14,131 nucleotides of DNA from Balneolales bacterium (GCA_007127695.1 SKYW01000096.1:1-14131); one strand, 5' to 3'; positions 1-6,601 are shown, counted from the stretch's first letter. A program made the numbers and translations. Notes: generated by a model not told the origin, from the letters alone.

Positions 1-267
1 ATGAAAATATTCCGTAACCATAAATGGTGGTGGGCACTGTTGATGGTCGCCACCCTGGCTGTCTCGGCAGTGACATCGCAGACGGTTACCGCAGTCAACA
101 TGCTATATAGTGTAGCGGGACATTTCGCCTTTGCCATCGGCGTTGCCGCCATTCCCTGGATCGTTTACCGCCTGATCGGACGTCCCCTGACCACCGAACA
201 GATGATGGCGACCATCACCGTTGCGTGGCTGATCCTTGCCGTGGCCAATCTGCTGGTGATGCCCTGA
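1..267 (+). CDS. Small three-segment hydrophobic membrane protein, function unknown
   Basis: An 88-aa ORF begins with ATG at the first base of the window. The N-terminus MKIFRNHKWWW is basic and then hydrophobic, which looks like a genuine start, but the upstream RBS cannot be seen and a longer N-terminus cannot be excluded. Three hydrophobic stretches are visible, at about residues 8-26, 37-58 and 67-86, so it is probably an integral inner-membrane protein with short loops. The basic motif YRLIGRP sits between segments 2 and 3, consistent with a cytoplasmic loop. I do not recognise a family. It ends at TGA 265-267, followed by an AT-rich stretch whose first inverted repeat (GGGTAT 271-276 with ATACCC 284-289) has no U tract and is not a convincing terminator. 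The neighbour is a broken antitoxin, so context says nothing about its job. Confidence 0.65.
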   Translation: MKIFRNHKWWWALLMVATLAVSAVTSQTVTAVNMLYSVAGHFAFAIGVAAIPWIVYRLIGRPLTTEQMMATITVAWLILAVANLLVMP

Positions 268-282
268 AACGGGTATTTTTAT

Positions 283-300
283 TATACCCATTAAGGTATA
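283..300. promoter_or_regulatory. HipB-type dyad operator, copy 1, with overlapping -10 box
   Basis: Perfect inverted repeat TATACC-CATTAA-GGTATA, 18 bp overall. A consensus -10 hexamer TATAAT (297-302) overlaps its right arm, so a bound repressor would cover the promoter. No clear -35 is seen. The E. coli HipB operators are also 18-bp dyads (TATCC-N8-GGATA), so the geometry matches the family; assignment to the downstream antitoxin stump is inference. An extra GGGTAT at 271-276 could be a further half-site. Confidence 0.6.
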
Positions 301-322
301 ATTTGTGTGTTTGCTTTAGATA

Positions 323-340
323 TATACCCGATATGGTATA
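323..340. promoter_or_regulatory. HipB-type dyad operator, copy 2
   Basis: Second perfect copy, TATACC-CGATAT-GGTATA, with a different 6-bp spacer from copy 1. Its start is exactly 40 bp after copy 1, close to four helical turns, which would put two bound dimers on the same DNA face. A -10-like TATAAA lies at 337-342, with TTGCTT (311-316) as a poorly spaced -35. The conserved arms and variable spacer argue for a real protein site rather than a chance palindrome. Confidence 0.6.
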
Positions 341-412
341 AAATTAAATTACTCCCGTCAGTATACAGGACAGATATACAGAGTAAAAATACAGGAACTA
401 ATAAGGTGTACC

Positions 413-511
413 ATGACATCCACCAGCGAAATCATCCGGTTTGTGAAAACACGGCGCGGTCAACTGGGGTCACCTTATTGCTTTTACAAAATAGCCCTGA
501 GTTTCCCTTGA
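413..511 (+). pseudogene. Truncated HipB/Y4mF-type XRE antitoxin stump
   Basis: ATG at 413 follows the Shine-Dalgarno-like AAGGTG (403-408). The first 19 codons read MTSTSEIIRFVKTRRGQLG, the usual N-terminus of HipB/Y4mF-type helix-turn-helix antitoxins, in which LG is normally followed by the first HTH helix (GLTQEELA-like). Here the sequence changes abruptly to SPYCFYKIALSFP and stops at TGA 509-511, giving only 32 codons with no complete HTH. The break at about 468-470 coincides with the stop codon of the convergent methyltransferase gene (470-472), so a deletion or insertion junction probably removed the rest of the antitoxin and any HipA-type toxin. The upstream operators remain. Family assignment rests on about 19 residues plus the operators. 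The stump is unlikely to bind DNA. Confidence 0.5.
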
Positions 512-1159
512 CCCGTCAAACCAGATTCGGTCAAGAATTCGCGCAATGATCTGATTTAAATTGAGAAAAGGATAGAGTGCCGCCTGTACCAGTCCCCGCA
601 CCAGCACCGGACCCCTTACAAGGCGGATCAATTGATAATTGAGCTTGACGAACCAGGTCGACCAGAAGCCCCCGGTTGCATGAATCTCAATTTTCTGAAA
701 ACCCGCCTGAAGAAGCATCCGCTCCAGTCCGTACCGTGTAAAACGAAAATAGTCATGGGGTTCCTCGTGGATATGCCACATGAAAGGGACTTGCAGCAGG
801 AGTGCACCCCCGGGCCTAAGGATCCTGTACGCCTCTCCCAGCATCACCATGGGGGAATAAAGGTGTTCCAGCACCGAAATTGAAATAACCGTATCGGCAA
901 CCTGATCGTCAACCGGAATCGGTTGATTCAGATCGGCTATGATATCCGCTTTTGTATCATGCTGCGAAGACGCCCAGTCCACACCCACATATTTGCTGCA
1001 ATACCGGTGGAAATACGATTCAAACGGCTTTTCCCCACACCCCAAATCGTACAGCACACCGGACAGGTACCCGGCATGTTGCACAATCATCCTGTCAACC
1101 TGGTCATACAACAGCCAATTATGCGGCTTCCTGTTGTTGTGTGCTTCGGATGGTTTCAT
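470..1159 (-). CDS. Class I SAM-dependent methyltransferase (Methyltransf_11 type)
   Basis: A 229-aa protein with a Rossmann methyltransferase core. Motif I VLYDLGCGEKPF (about residues 35-46) forms the SAM-binding loop. YVGVDWA (57-63) carries the acidic residue expected to contact the ribose, ISVLEHL (94-100) is the motif II/III region, and YRILRPGGALLLQVPF (111-126) is the post-motif strand. The HEEPHDYFRFTRYGLERML segment (131-149) is typical of small-molecule or cell-surface-sugar methyltransferases, often found beside glycan biosynthesis genes. The C-terminus (about 165-215) is amphipathic or hydrophobic and may touch the membrane. Substrate is unknown. Start is ATG at 1157-1159 with no convincing Shine-Dalgarno. 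It ends against the truncated antitoxin on the other strand. It lies 110 bp downstream of the PspB-like gene in the same direction, so read-through is possible but not shown. Confidence 0.85.
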   Translation of the reverse strand: MKPSEAHNNRKPHNWLLYDQVDRMIVQHAGYLSGVLYDLGCGEKPFESYFHRYCSKYVGVDWASSQHDTKADIIADLNQPIPVDDQVADTVISISVLEHLYSPMVMLGEAYRILRPGGALLLQVPFMWHIHEEPHDYFRFTRYGLERMLLQAGFQKIEIHATGGFWSTWFVKLNYQLIRLVRGPVLVRGLVQAALYPFLNLNQIIARILDRIWFDGSRETQGYFVKAIR

Positions 1160-1269
1160 TTATCTGTCAGTCCCGAACAAGTGGGTAGATTTAGGGTTTC
1201 TGGGAGCAGTAACTGGCAATCCGCAAGGTGGTGCAAGGATTACCGGGGCTTGTGAAGAAATCAGCGGTA

Positions 1270-1563
1270 TTATTTCAGCTTGTTGGCCATGGTGCCGGGC
1301 TGATGGGGCTCGGGTTCTTCTTCTGACCCGGCTGCTCCCTGCGCACCAGAATCCGGGGTGGAACTGCCAGACTCCTCATCCACCACGATAGCCTCAAGAT
1401 TGGCGATCCGGCGCTCAAGCCGCTCGATCCTGTCCCCATACTTTTTTCTTTCATCTTCACCGGATTCCAGGTTTTTCTGCAATTTGTTTTTCGAACGCGA
1501 CTGGACAAGTTCCACTGCACCCCAGACAATGACTGCTACGGTTAGAAATATCCATAAATCCAT
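1270..1563 (-). CDS. PspB-like small membrane protein: one TM helix, coiled coil, acidic tail
   Basis: A 97-aa protein. Residues 2-20 (MDLWIFLTVAVIVWGAVELV) form one membrane segment with almost no periplasmic N-terminus. Residues 22-62 are highly charged with heptad-like spacing (RIERLERRIANLEAIV) and should form a coiled coil. Residues 63-97 are an acidic Gly/Ser/Pro-rich tail ending in KLK. The order, short N-terminus then TM then coiled coil, and the helix ending in a LExI motif resemble PspB of the phage-shock membrane stress system, but no PspA or PspC gene lies nearby, so this is a resemblance and not a firm identity. The start at 1561-1563 has the best minus-strand Shine-Dalgarno of the window (GGAGT, complement of 1571-1575). 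An overlapping ORF in another frame (1275-1529) has no such signal and is not real. Confidence 0.7.
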   Translation of the reverse strand: MDLWIFLTVAVIVWGAVELVQSRSKNKLQKNLESGEDERKKYGDRIERLERRIANLEAIVVDEESGSSTPDSGAQGAAGSEEEPEPHQPGTMANKLK

Positions 1564-1570
1564 AACGAAA

Positions 1571-1575
1571 ACTCC
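1571..1575 (-). promoter_or_regulatory. Ribosome binding site of the PspB-like gene
   Basis: GGAGT on the minus strand, 7 nt before ATG 1563-1561. It is stronger than the sites before the methyltransferase and GH38 genes and fixes the start and frame of this small gene. Confidence 0.6.
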
Positions 1576-1639
1576 TTAATTGTGATTTGACCGGCACGTG
1601 CAGCCACCGGTCCAATATATGATTATGAGAACTGACAGT

Positions 1640-1660
1640 AAAAAACCAGTACCGGGTTTT
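1640..1660 (-). terminator. Weak intrinsic-terminator-like hairpin downstream of the GH38 gene
   Basis: Read on the minus strand this is AAAACC, a 7-nt loop, then GGTTTT extended to a run of six T. The stem is only 6 bp and A/T-rich, so it would be weak. It lies about 85 nt past the GH38 stop codon and before the PspB-like gene, where a terminator would separate the two transcripts. Confidence 0.3.
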
Positions 1661-1744
1661 ACGGCTGGATCTTCCCGGAGTTTCAATTGGTCAACATCGT
1701 GCAAGTATCGGGTGCCGGACCCGGGCTGCAAACCTGTCTTCAAC

Positions 1745-4700
1745 TCACACTTCCAGCAGGATGCTCATGACCTGACGTGAGGCAAGTGTGACGGATATCA
1801 CGCGGCTGTCTTTTACTTCCAGGTCGCGGACGTGTTTTTCTTCCATGGTGACCTGTGCGGCGCGCCGGACCCGGAACCACAGGGCCACCTCACCCTCTAC
1901 CGTCTCTTCCGTGGGATTGAAGACTCGCAGCACGTAGCGGTCCCGCGTCCCGGTACGGCCTTGCTCATCCACAAAAGCGCCATCAGCTTTCTTCAGTGCA
2001 CTGAAAGTGAGTTCGCCCGGACGGATATCCAGGAACGATGTACCGGGTGCGATGTCACCTTCGGTGCGTCCGGACTGGAACAGGCGCACTCCGTAATTGA
2101 ATCGCATGGCCTGTTCGAAGACACCGCCTTGCTGCCAGTCGCCGGCATGCGGATAAAACGCCAGGCGGAAGGACTGCCGTCCCAGGCACTGGGTGCCCTT
2201 CATGTCGGAGTAATCCACTTCGGAGGCCAGCGGAATACGGTATTCGAACGATCGAAACAGGGTGATCGCGAGCGTCTGGACCAGGTTCGGGCTTGCAGAC
2301 GGTTCCGATTGGCCGGATTCTGCCGACGGATCCCGTTTGCCGGACTGTGCCTGCTGTCCGGCTTCTTCCACAAACAGCACTTCGTACTCCTTGAGCCCGT
2401 CCACCAGCACAGCCGCACCTTCCGTGTCGTTGGCCACATCCACAAAATGATGCATGGGATAGTCGTACATCGGCTGCTCGACCCATTCGGCGGTATCATC
2501 GCGGCGAATTGAGCGCCTGACCACATCGAACTGACCCTCGCCCCAGGAGTGTTCGGCATCGAGCCCGAGGGGGAACATGATACGCAGGCGGTGGCTTTCC
2601 ACGCGGTTGTCCATTTCGATGTTGAATTCGGGCCATGGTGCGCCTGCACGCAGTGTTACGCGGATTTCAACAGGCACGTCGACGGTCTCTGTTGATGCGT
2701 CGGCATCTGTCGTTTCACCAGTGTCGGCAGCCTCCGTTGCGCCGCCCTGTGATGCCGATCGGGTGGATGCGTCATGAGATGCACCGGTTCCCTCAGCCTT
2801 TCGGGCGCTGAGCGTCGGACGCAGCTTTAGTACGTGCCGGATGGCAAGTGTCGCCTGCAGGGGGCCGTTTTCGATGAGTTCGATATCGGGCTTGGCATCT
2901 CGGGTATCCACGAAGGGGCCGATGGGCTCGTGGACCCATGCGTGACCGGTCTCACCCTCGTCATAGAGCCAGGCCTGGTTCCGGAATGTGCGTTCGCGCG
3001 TTTTGTCGGTGATGTCCAGCGTGCCATTCGCATTGACCGTGACCGCAAGGAGATCGTTCTCCAGCTGCCAGAGACGATCCGTTTTTTCAGCGATGAATAG
3101 GGACGTATTTTTCGAATCGCCCGAGCTTGCTGGGTCGCAGGCCGACGATTGCCCCGGATCCGGCGCCGCGGGGATATTGGATTCCGAAAGTTCCGCAAAC
3201 AGTTCGGATTGTCTGGATCGGGACGCATCCGAAGAGGCCGAAGGTTCGTTAGCTGACGGTGCATCCGACGAAGCCGAAGGTCCCTGATTATCAGTTCCGT
3301 CAGGAACCGGTGTAATTAGCACGGTATCGAAGCCCATCGCGGGGATGTCAGGGGTCTGCATGTAGACATGATAACGCACCATGTCAAAATATTTTGGCCG
3401 GTTGATCGGCTGCTCCAGGACCGGCTGCACTTCCTCCCGGCGGATCAGCTGGAAGGGGAGCGGCGTCCCATCGGGACCTTCAAGACGGATCCCGCCCTTG
3501 TCCCGGCCGCGGGGCACATCCACAAAGGCCTCTACCACCTCCCGGCGCCGGTACTGCGTGGTGTTGACGGCCACCAGGTGGATGCTGTCCGGCTCGTGCT
3601 TGCCAAGGTCGATTCTGCCGACCAGATGACGCGCGGCGCGGTCGAACAGGCCGCGGGAGATCTCCCCGGACTGCTTGAACCGGTTCATCATGTCCTCGTG
3701 GATGGGATCCAGACTGCATCCGCCGATGGAGTCGTGCGCGGAATTGAGGATGAGCTGCTCCCAGGCCAGCTCGGGCAGGCGGTCGCTGATATCAAGTCCG
3801 GCCATGCCCATCAGCGTGTTGAGCGGCTCGGCGTAATGCTGGAGCCAGCGTTCGGCGTTGAAGTTGGCCTGCTTCAAATACATACGTGCGGAGAGGGCAT
3901 ACCCGTACAGATTGGCACTGCGGTTATCATATTGCGCGCTGCGACGCTCACCGGTGACGACCGGAAGCTGTTCGTGGTCCACCTCCCCGGCCAGCAGCCG
4001 GGCGTACTCTTCAAGCGTGCTGTGGCGGACGTCCAGCTCCGGGAATTCCCTGCGGATATCGCGCAGCAGCTGCACGGTTTTGGCGTTCGGACCGCTGGAG
4101 TCGTGCCCTTCCATCCAGATAACATGCCGCGTGGTGAAGTCATCGGCCTGATCGCGGATGATCTTCTCCACCGACGCACGCACATTTTCCAGCGTGTAAC
4201 CATCCCTGGAGCGCGTCATGAAATAGTCTTCGCCGGACTGCTCCCGGTCGGCGAAATGGAAGGGAGCACCATCCCCCCATTTGTGCTCAATGTCGGCCGG
4301 CTGCTCGCCGTGGACGACCGGACGGTAAATGTAGAAATAGAAATTGTAACGCGGCCAGGTGGAGAAGCGCGATGACAGCGCCCGGGTACCATCCGCCCCT
4401 TCCCAGATGAATTCGGCCTTGGGACTGTCCAGCGAGTTGATGCCGCGGTAGAACATGATCAGGTCGATCCCGAACTCGCGGTAAAGCTGCGGAAGCTGCG
4501 AAATCTGTCCCCACGAGAAGGGCGAGTAGCCGATTTTGGACACGCCTCCGTACTCACGGCACACCTCGTGTCCGCGCAGCAGGTTGCGGACCAGGTTCTC
4601 CCCGCCCACCATGTACTCATCCGGTAGCGTATACCACGGCCCGATCAGCAGCCGGTTTTCAAGCACCATACGCACCAGCAGTTCCTTTTTGTGCGGCCTC

Positions 4701-4891
4701 GCCTCCAGGTAATCGCGGGCCATCACAGACTGGCTGTCCAGGTGATAGGCGCGGTAGTCGGGCTCGGTCTCGAGGATGTGCAGCACTTCGTCGAGCATCT
4801 CGACCAGCATCTGGCGGTTGCGCTGGAACGGGAACCGCCACTCGCGGTCCCAGTGCGTATTGGATATGACGTGAAAAACGCGGTCTGACAT
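1745..4891 (-). CDS. GH38 alpha-mannosidase-like protein, catalytic Asp replaced by Phe
   Basis: A 1048-aa protein with the GH38 layout: N-terminal (beta/alpha)7 domain about 5-300, helical middle domain about 335-425, and C-terminal beta-sandwich domains. The zinc-site signature THWDREW gives H13 and D15, and NSAHDSIGGCS gives H386. WMEGHDSSGPN (259-269) carries a likely acid/base, D264. The nucleophile segment normally reads PD-S/T-FG, and that Asp is both nucleophile and zinc ligand. Here it reads GYSPFSWGQISQLPQ (121-135) with Phe125 (TTC, 4517-4519) in its place. Because the other metal residues are intact this looks like a diverged subfamily, not decay; from memory I believe other Bacteroidota GH38 proteins carry a similar x-F-x-W-G-Q motif. 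No signal peptide is visible, so it is probably cytoplasmic. Length exceeds the usual 800-900 aa because of three Ser/Asp/Ala-rich loops at about 531-594, 696-737 and 843-868. It lies 108 bp downstream of the HAD gene, same strand, probably an operon. No clear Shine-Dalgarno. Substrate uncertain. Confidence 0.85.
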   Translation of the reverse strand: MSDRVFHVISNTHWDREWRFPFQRNRQMLVEMLDEVLHILETEPDYRAYHLDSQSVMARDYLEARPHKKELLVRMVLENRLLIGPWYTLPDEYMVGGENLVRNLLRGHEVCREYGGVSKIGYSPFSWGQISQLPQLYREFGIDLIMFYRGINSLDSPKAEFIWEGADGTRALSSRFSTWPRYNFYFYIYRPVVHGEQPADIEHKWGDGAPFHFADREQSGEDYFMTRSRDGYTLENVRASVEKIIRDQADDFTTRHVIWMEGHDSSGPNAKTVQLLRDIRREFPELDVRHSTLEEYARLLAGEVDHEQLPVVTGERRSAQYDNRSANLYGYALSARMYLKQANFNAERWLQHYAEPLNTLMGMAGLDISDRLPELAWEQLILNSAHDSIGGCSLDPIHEDMMNRFKQSGEISRGLFDRAARHLVGRIDLGKHEPDSIHLVAVNTTQYRRREVVEAFVDVPRGRDKGGIRLEGPDGTPLPFQLIRREEVQPVLEQPINRPKYFDMVRYHVYMQTPDIPAMGFDTVLITPVPDGTDNQGPSASSDAPSANEPSASSDASRSRQSELFAELSESNIPAAPDPGQSSACDPASSGDSKNTSLFIAEKTDRLWQLENDLLAVTVNANGTLDITDKTRERTFRNQAWLYDEGETGHAWVHEPIGPFVDTRDAKPDIELIENGPLQATLAIRHVLKLRPTLSARKAEGTGASHDASTRSASQGGATEAADTGETTDADASTETVDVPVEIRVTLRAGAPWPEFNIEMDNRVESHRLRIMFPLGLDAEHSWGEGQFDVVRRSIRRDDTAEWVEQPMYDYPMHHFVDVANDTEGAAVLVDGLKEYEVLFVEEAGQQAQSGKRDPSAESGQSEPSASPNLVQTLAITLFRSFEYRIPLASEVDYSDMKGTQCLGRQSFRLAFYPHAGDWQQGGVFEQAMRFNYGVRLFQSGRTEGDIAPGTSFLDIRPGELTFSALKKADGAFVDEQGRTGTRDRYVLRVFNPTEETVEGEVALWFRVRRAAQVTMEEKHVRDLEVKDSRVISVTLASRQVMSILLEV
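3225..3281. repeat. 21-bp direct repeat inside a low-complexity loop of the GH38 gene
   Basis: Two 21-bp copies at 3225-3245 and 3261-3281, differing at two positions and offset by 36 bp (12 codons). On the minus strand each encodes PSASSDA within the acidic loop at residues 531-594. Both differences leave the protein repeat intact, so the loop seems to have grown by in-frame local duplication. Confidence 0.6.
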
Positions 4892-4915
4892 GAAGTGATC
4901 AGGGTTTTAATGTTT

Positions 4916-4928
4916 CAGAAAATTTCTG
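4916..4928. promoter_or_regulatory. 13-bp palindrome just upstream of the GH38 start
   Basis: CAGAAA-A-TTTCTG is a perfect inverted repeat with a 1-nt centre, 24 bp upstream of the GH38 ATG in the 108-bp gap after the HAD gene. It could be an operator or a chance AT-rich palindrome. Comparable GAAA-N-TTTC elements lie at 8243-8251 and 12222-12231. The rest of the gap (4892-4999) shows nothing else recognisable. Confidence 0.25.
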
Positions 4929-4999
4929 GTGGATGCGGCCTGTGCCGGAACGTGCGGGTTATCAGGTAATTTCGGTTTGGCGGACAAGGCCTGCCGGTT

Positions 5000-6415
5000 T
5001 CAAGCGTCCTCCAGCAGCTTTTCCATGAAAAACCGGTGCTGTATGATCACTTCTGGCAGGCCGCCATGGGCGACTACGGAAGCCGCGTCAAAATCGTGTC
5101 CGCCGGTCTCGTGAAACGGTACGGCAACGCACCGGCCGATGCCGGCGGCACGGATGGCCACAGTGCCGCTCTGGCTGTCTTCAAAGCCGATGACCGCGTC
5201 AAAATCCTCCGTACCCACGCCTGCCTGCTGCAGCGCTATCGAGTAGAGGTCGCGGAACGGTTTGAGCCGGATCTCGCTGGAGTCGCTGGCCGTCACGAAC
5301 GCATCGTAACAGGCTTCCGGACTTGAAAATCGCCGGTCGATCCGCTCATGGACTGACTGGCTGACCGGCCAGGAGGCCGCTTCATGACGCAGTACGTGAA
5401 ACAATTCGCTCATCACAACCTCGGCTTCATAACGGATGGAGGAGGTGACCAGTGCCAACCGGACGGGGTGCTTCCGGAAAAAACGTCCGAGCCGGGCGAG
5501 TGTGTTTTCGGCATCGGGGATGGGCTGCGTCAGTGTCGCATTCCCGGAGGCCGGGTCACCGATTGCAGGCTGCGTACCGGCGGTATCACCGGTAACGGAC
5601 CCGTCGCGACCTGCTGTCTTCGTTGCATCCGGCATCGGCAGCAGGCCGGCAAGTTTGCCGGCTTCCTCACCGAGATCACCCGAAAGCAGGGCCAGCGTCA
5701 CCCCCACGCCGGGCATGGGTTCGATGAGGGGACGGTCCGCATCCACCCCGGGTATCTGCTTCAGGAAATCACGGTTGCCGGCTTCGATGGCTGCCAGGAT
5801 CTCGTGATAGCGCTGGTAGTAGATATCGATACAGGCCTGGATCTGCAGGTCGGGGCGGGTGATGGATTTCTCATCCGGTCCGGCCTGTTTCAGGTTGATA
5901 CGTACCTGCTGTTTGCGCTGCTCGTCGCGGCTGTGCCGCAGGGTCCAGTCTGCCGCGACAAGGAAGGCCTCGCCAAGTGCGAGCGCGTCGAAACGGTCGC
6001 CGTACGCATCCACCAGATACTCGACGTGTTTTGTGGTGCTGTTGCCGATGACGTTGGGATAGTCGCGCTGCGGATCGAGTCCGTTCCAATTTGTGCCGTC
6101 CGCACCCATCGCCTTGCGCACGGCAAATTCAAGCGAGTGGAGACAGAGGGTTTCGGTCGTGGTAGTGGTGCCATCCATATCCATCACGGCCGCCACCGGC
6201 GGTTTGTCGAAAGCGGTCAGCGGTGCGGCGATCGGGCACACCTCGTAGGGGGGGTAGACGTAGGACGGATTGGGGATGCGCACGAATAGGTCCGAGACCC
6301 CGCTTGCGAGTCCGGCCGCCTCTTTTTTGTCAATGATTTTCAGGGCCATTCGTGGGATACGATCTGAGGTGGATGGAACGTGGCCAAAGTTACGAAAAAA
6401 CGACCTTGCAGTCAT
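5000..6415 (-). CDS. HAD-superfamily hydrolase (phosphatase/phosphoglucomutase-like)
   Basis: A 471-aa protein with all four HAD motifs in order: motif I VMDMDGTTTTTE (nucleophile D79, acid/base D81), motif II LALVTSS (S/T at 324-326), motif III Lys in RLKPFRD (K385), and motif IV VIGFEDSQSGTVAIRAAGI (E412, D413), the last typical of the beta-phosphoglucomutase-like branch. The large segment between motifs I and II (about 95-260) is a helical cap. A soluble phosphatase acting on a phosphorylated sugar or similar metabolite is likely; the substrate is not readable. It is about twice the usual subfamily length, partly from a Gly/Thr/Asp/Ala-rich loop at 263-301. The start is uncertain. ATG 6415 lies 15 nt after a GGAA, and M23 (ATG 6349) begins a more family-like MALKIIDKK but has no Shine-Dalgarno either. 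The GGAA is better placed for an overlapping ATGATG that reads a 11-aa peptide out of frame (6390-6425). Probably first gene of an operon with GH38. Confidence 0.8.
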   Translation of the reverse strand: MTARSFFRNFGHVPSTSDRIPRMALKIIDKKEAAGLASGVSDLFVRIPNPSYVYPPYEVCPIAAPLTAFDKPPVAAVMDMDGTTTTTETLCLHSLEFAVRKAMGADGTNWNGLDPQRDYPNVIGNSTTKHVEYLVDAYGDRFDALALGEAFLVAADWTLRHSRDEQRKQQVRINLKQAGPDEKSITRPDLQIQACIDIYYQRYHEILAAIEAGNRDFLKQIPGVDADRPLIEPMPGVGVTLALLSGDLGEEAGKLAGLLPMPDATKTAGRDGSVTGDTAGTQPAIGDPASGNATLTQPIPDAENTLARLGRFFRKHPVRLALVTSSIRYEAEVVMSELFHVLRHEAASWPVSQSVHERIDRRFSSPEACYDAFVTASDSSEIRLKPFRDLYSIALQQAGVGTEDFDAVIGFEDSQSGTVAIRAAGIGRCVAVPFHETGGHDFDAASVVAHGGLPEVIIQHRFFMEKLLEDA

Positions 6416-6601
6416 CCGGCATCATGGCAGTTCCTTTTTGCGTTTGAGTTTTGAAGAGGTAAATTTACGCACGATGAAGTTGGCCGGCCTGGAATGGCGG
6501 CACGTTGCAACCAAAAAGGTGATCAGTTGCTTCGGGCATGAGCAATTCGCTGTTGTTCGAAGGGCACAACCTTGTAAAAAATTACCGGAGCGTCACAAAA
6601 A
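6416..6601. promoter_or_regulatory. Divergent intergenic region between HAD/GH38 and acyltransferase units
   Basis: This 186-bp gap separates the divergent transcription units and must hold both promoters unless they lie further in. The only structured element I see is the perfect 10-bp palindrome GTAAATTTAC at 6459-6468; TAAATTTA within it is one base from the Bacteroidota -7 consensus TAnnTTTG on either strand, but no matching -33 element is evident. GGAG at 6587-6590 lies 11 nt before ATG 6602 and is the likely Shine-Dalgarno of the acyltransferase gene. Confidence 0.35.

Noticed and set aside
271..289. GGGTAT...ATACCC hairpin as terminator of the first gene
   Set aside because: A 6-bp AT-containing stem with no U tract, and its right arm is part of operator copy 1; it is better explained as an extra half-site.
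1215..1244. Inverted repeat GGCAATCC / GGATTACC with 14-nt loop downstream of the PspB-like gene
   Set aside because: One mismatch in an 8-bp stem, a large loop and no T run on the minus strand; too weak to call a terminator.
1709..1723. CGGGT-GCCGG-ACCCG hairpin just past the GH38 stop
   Set aside because: A 5-bp stem without a following T tract on the minus strand; the hairpin at 1640-1660 is the better terminator candidate.
3368..4375. 335-aa plus-strand ORF
   Set aside because: Antisense to the GH38 catalytic and middle domains, no recognisable motif.
5384..6289. 301-aa plus-strand ORF
   Set aside because: Antisense to the HAD gene, which carries all four HAD motifs on the minus strand.
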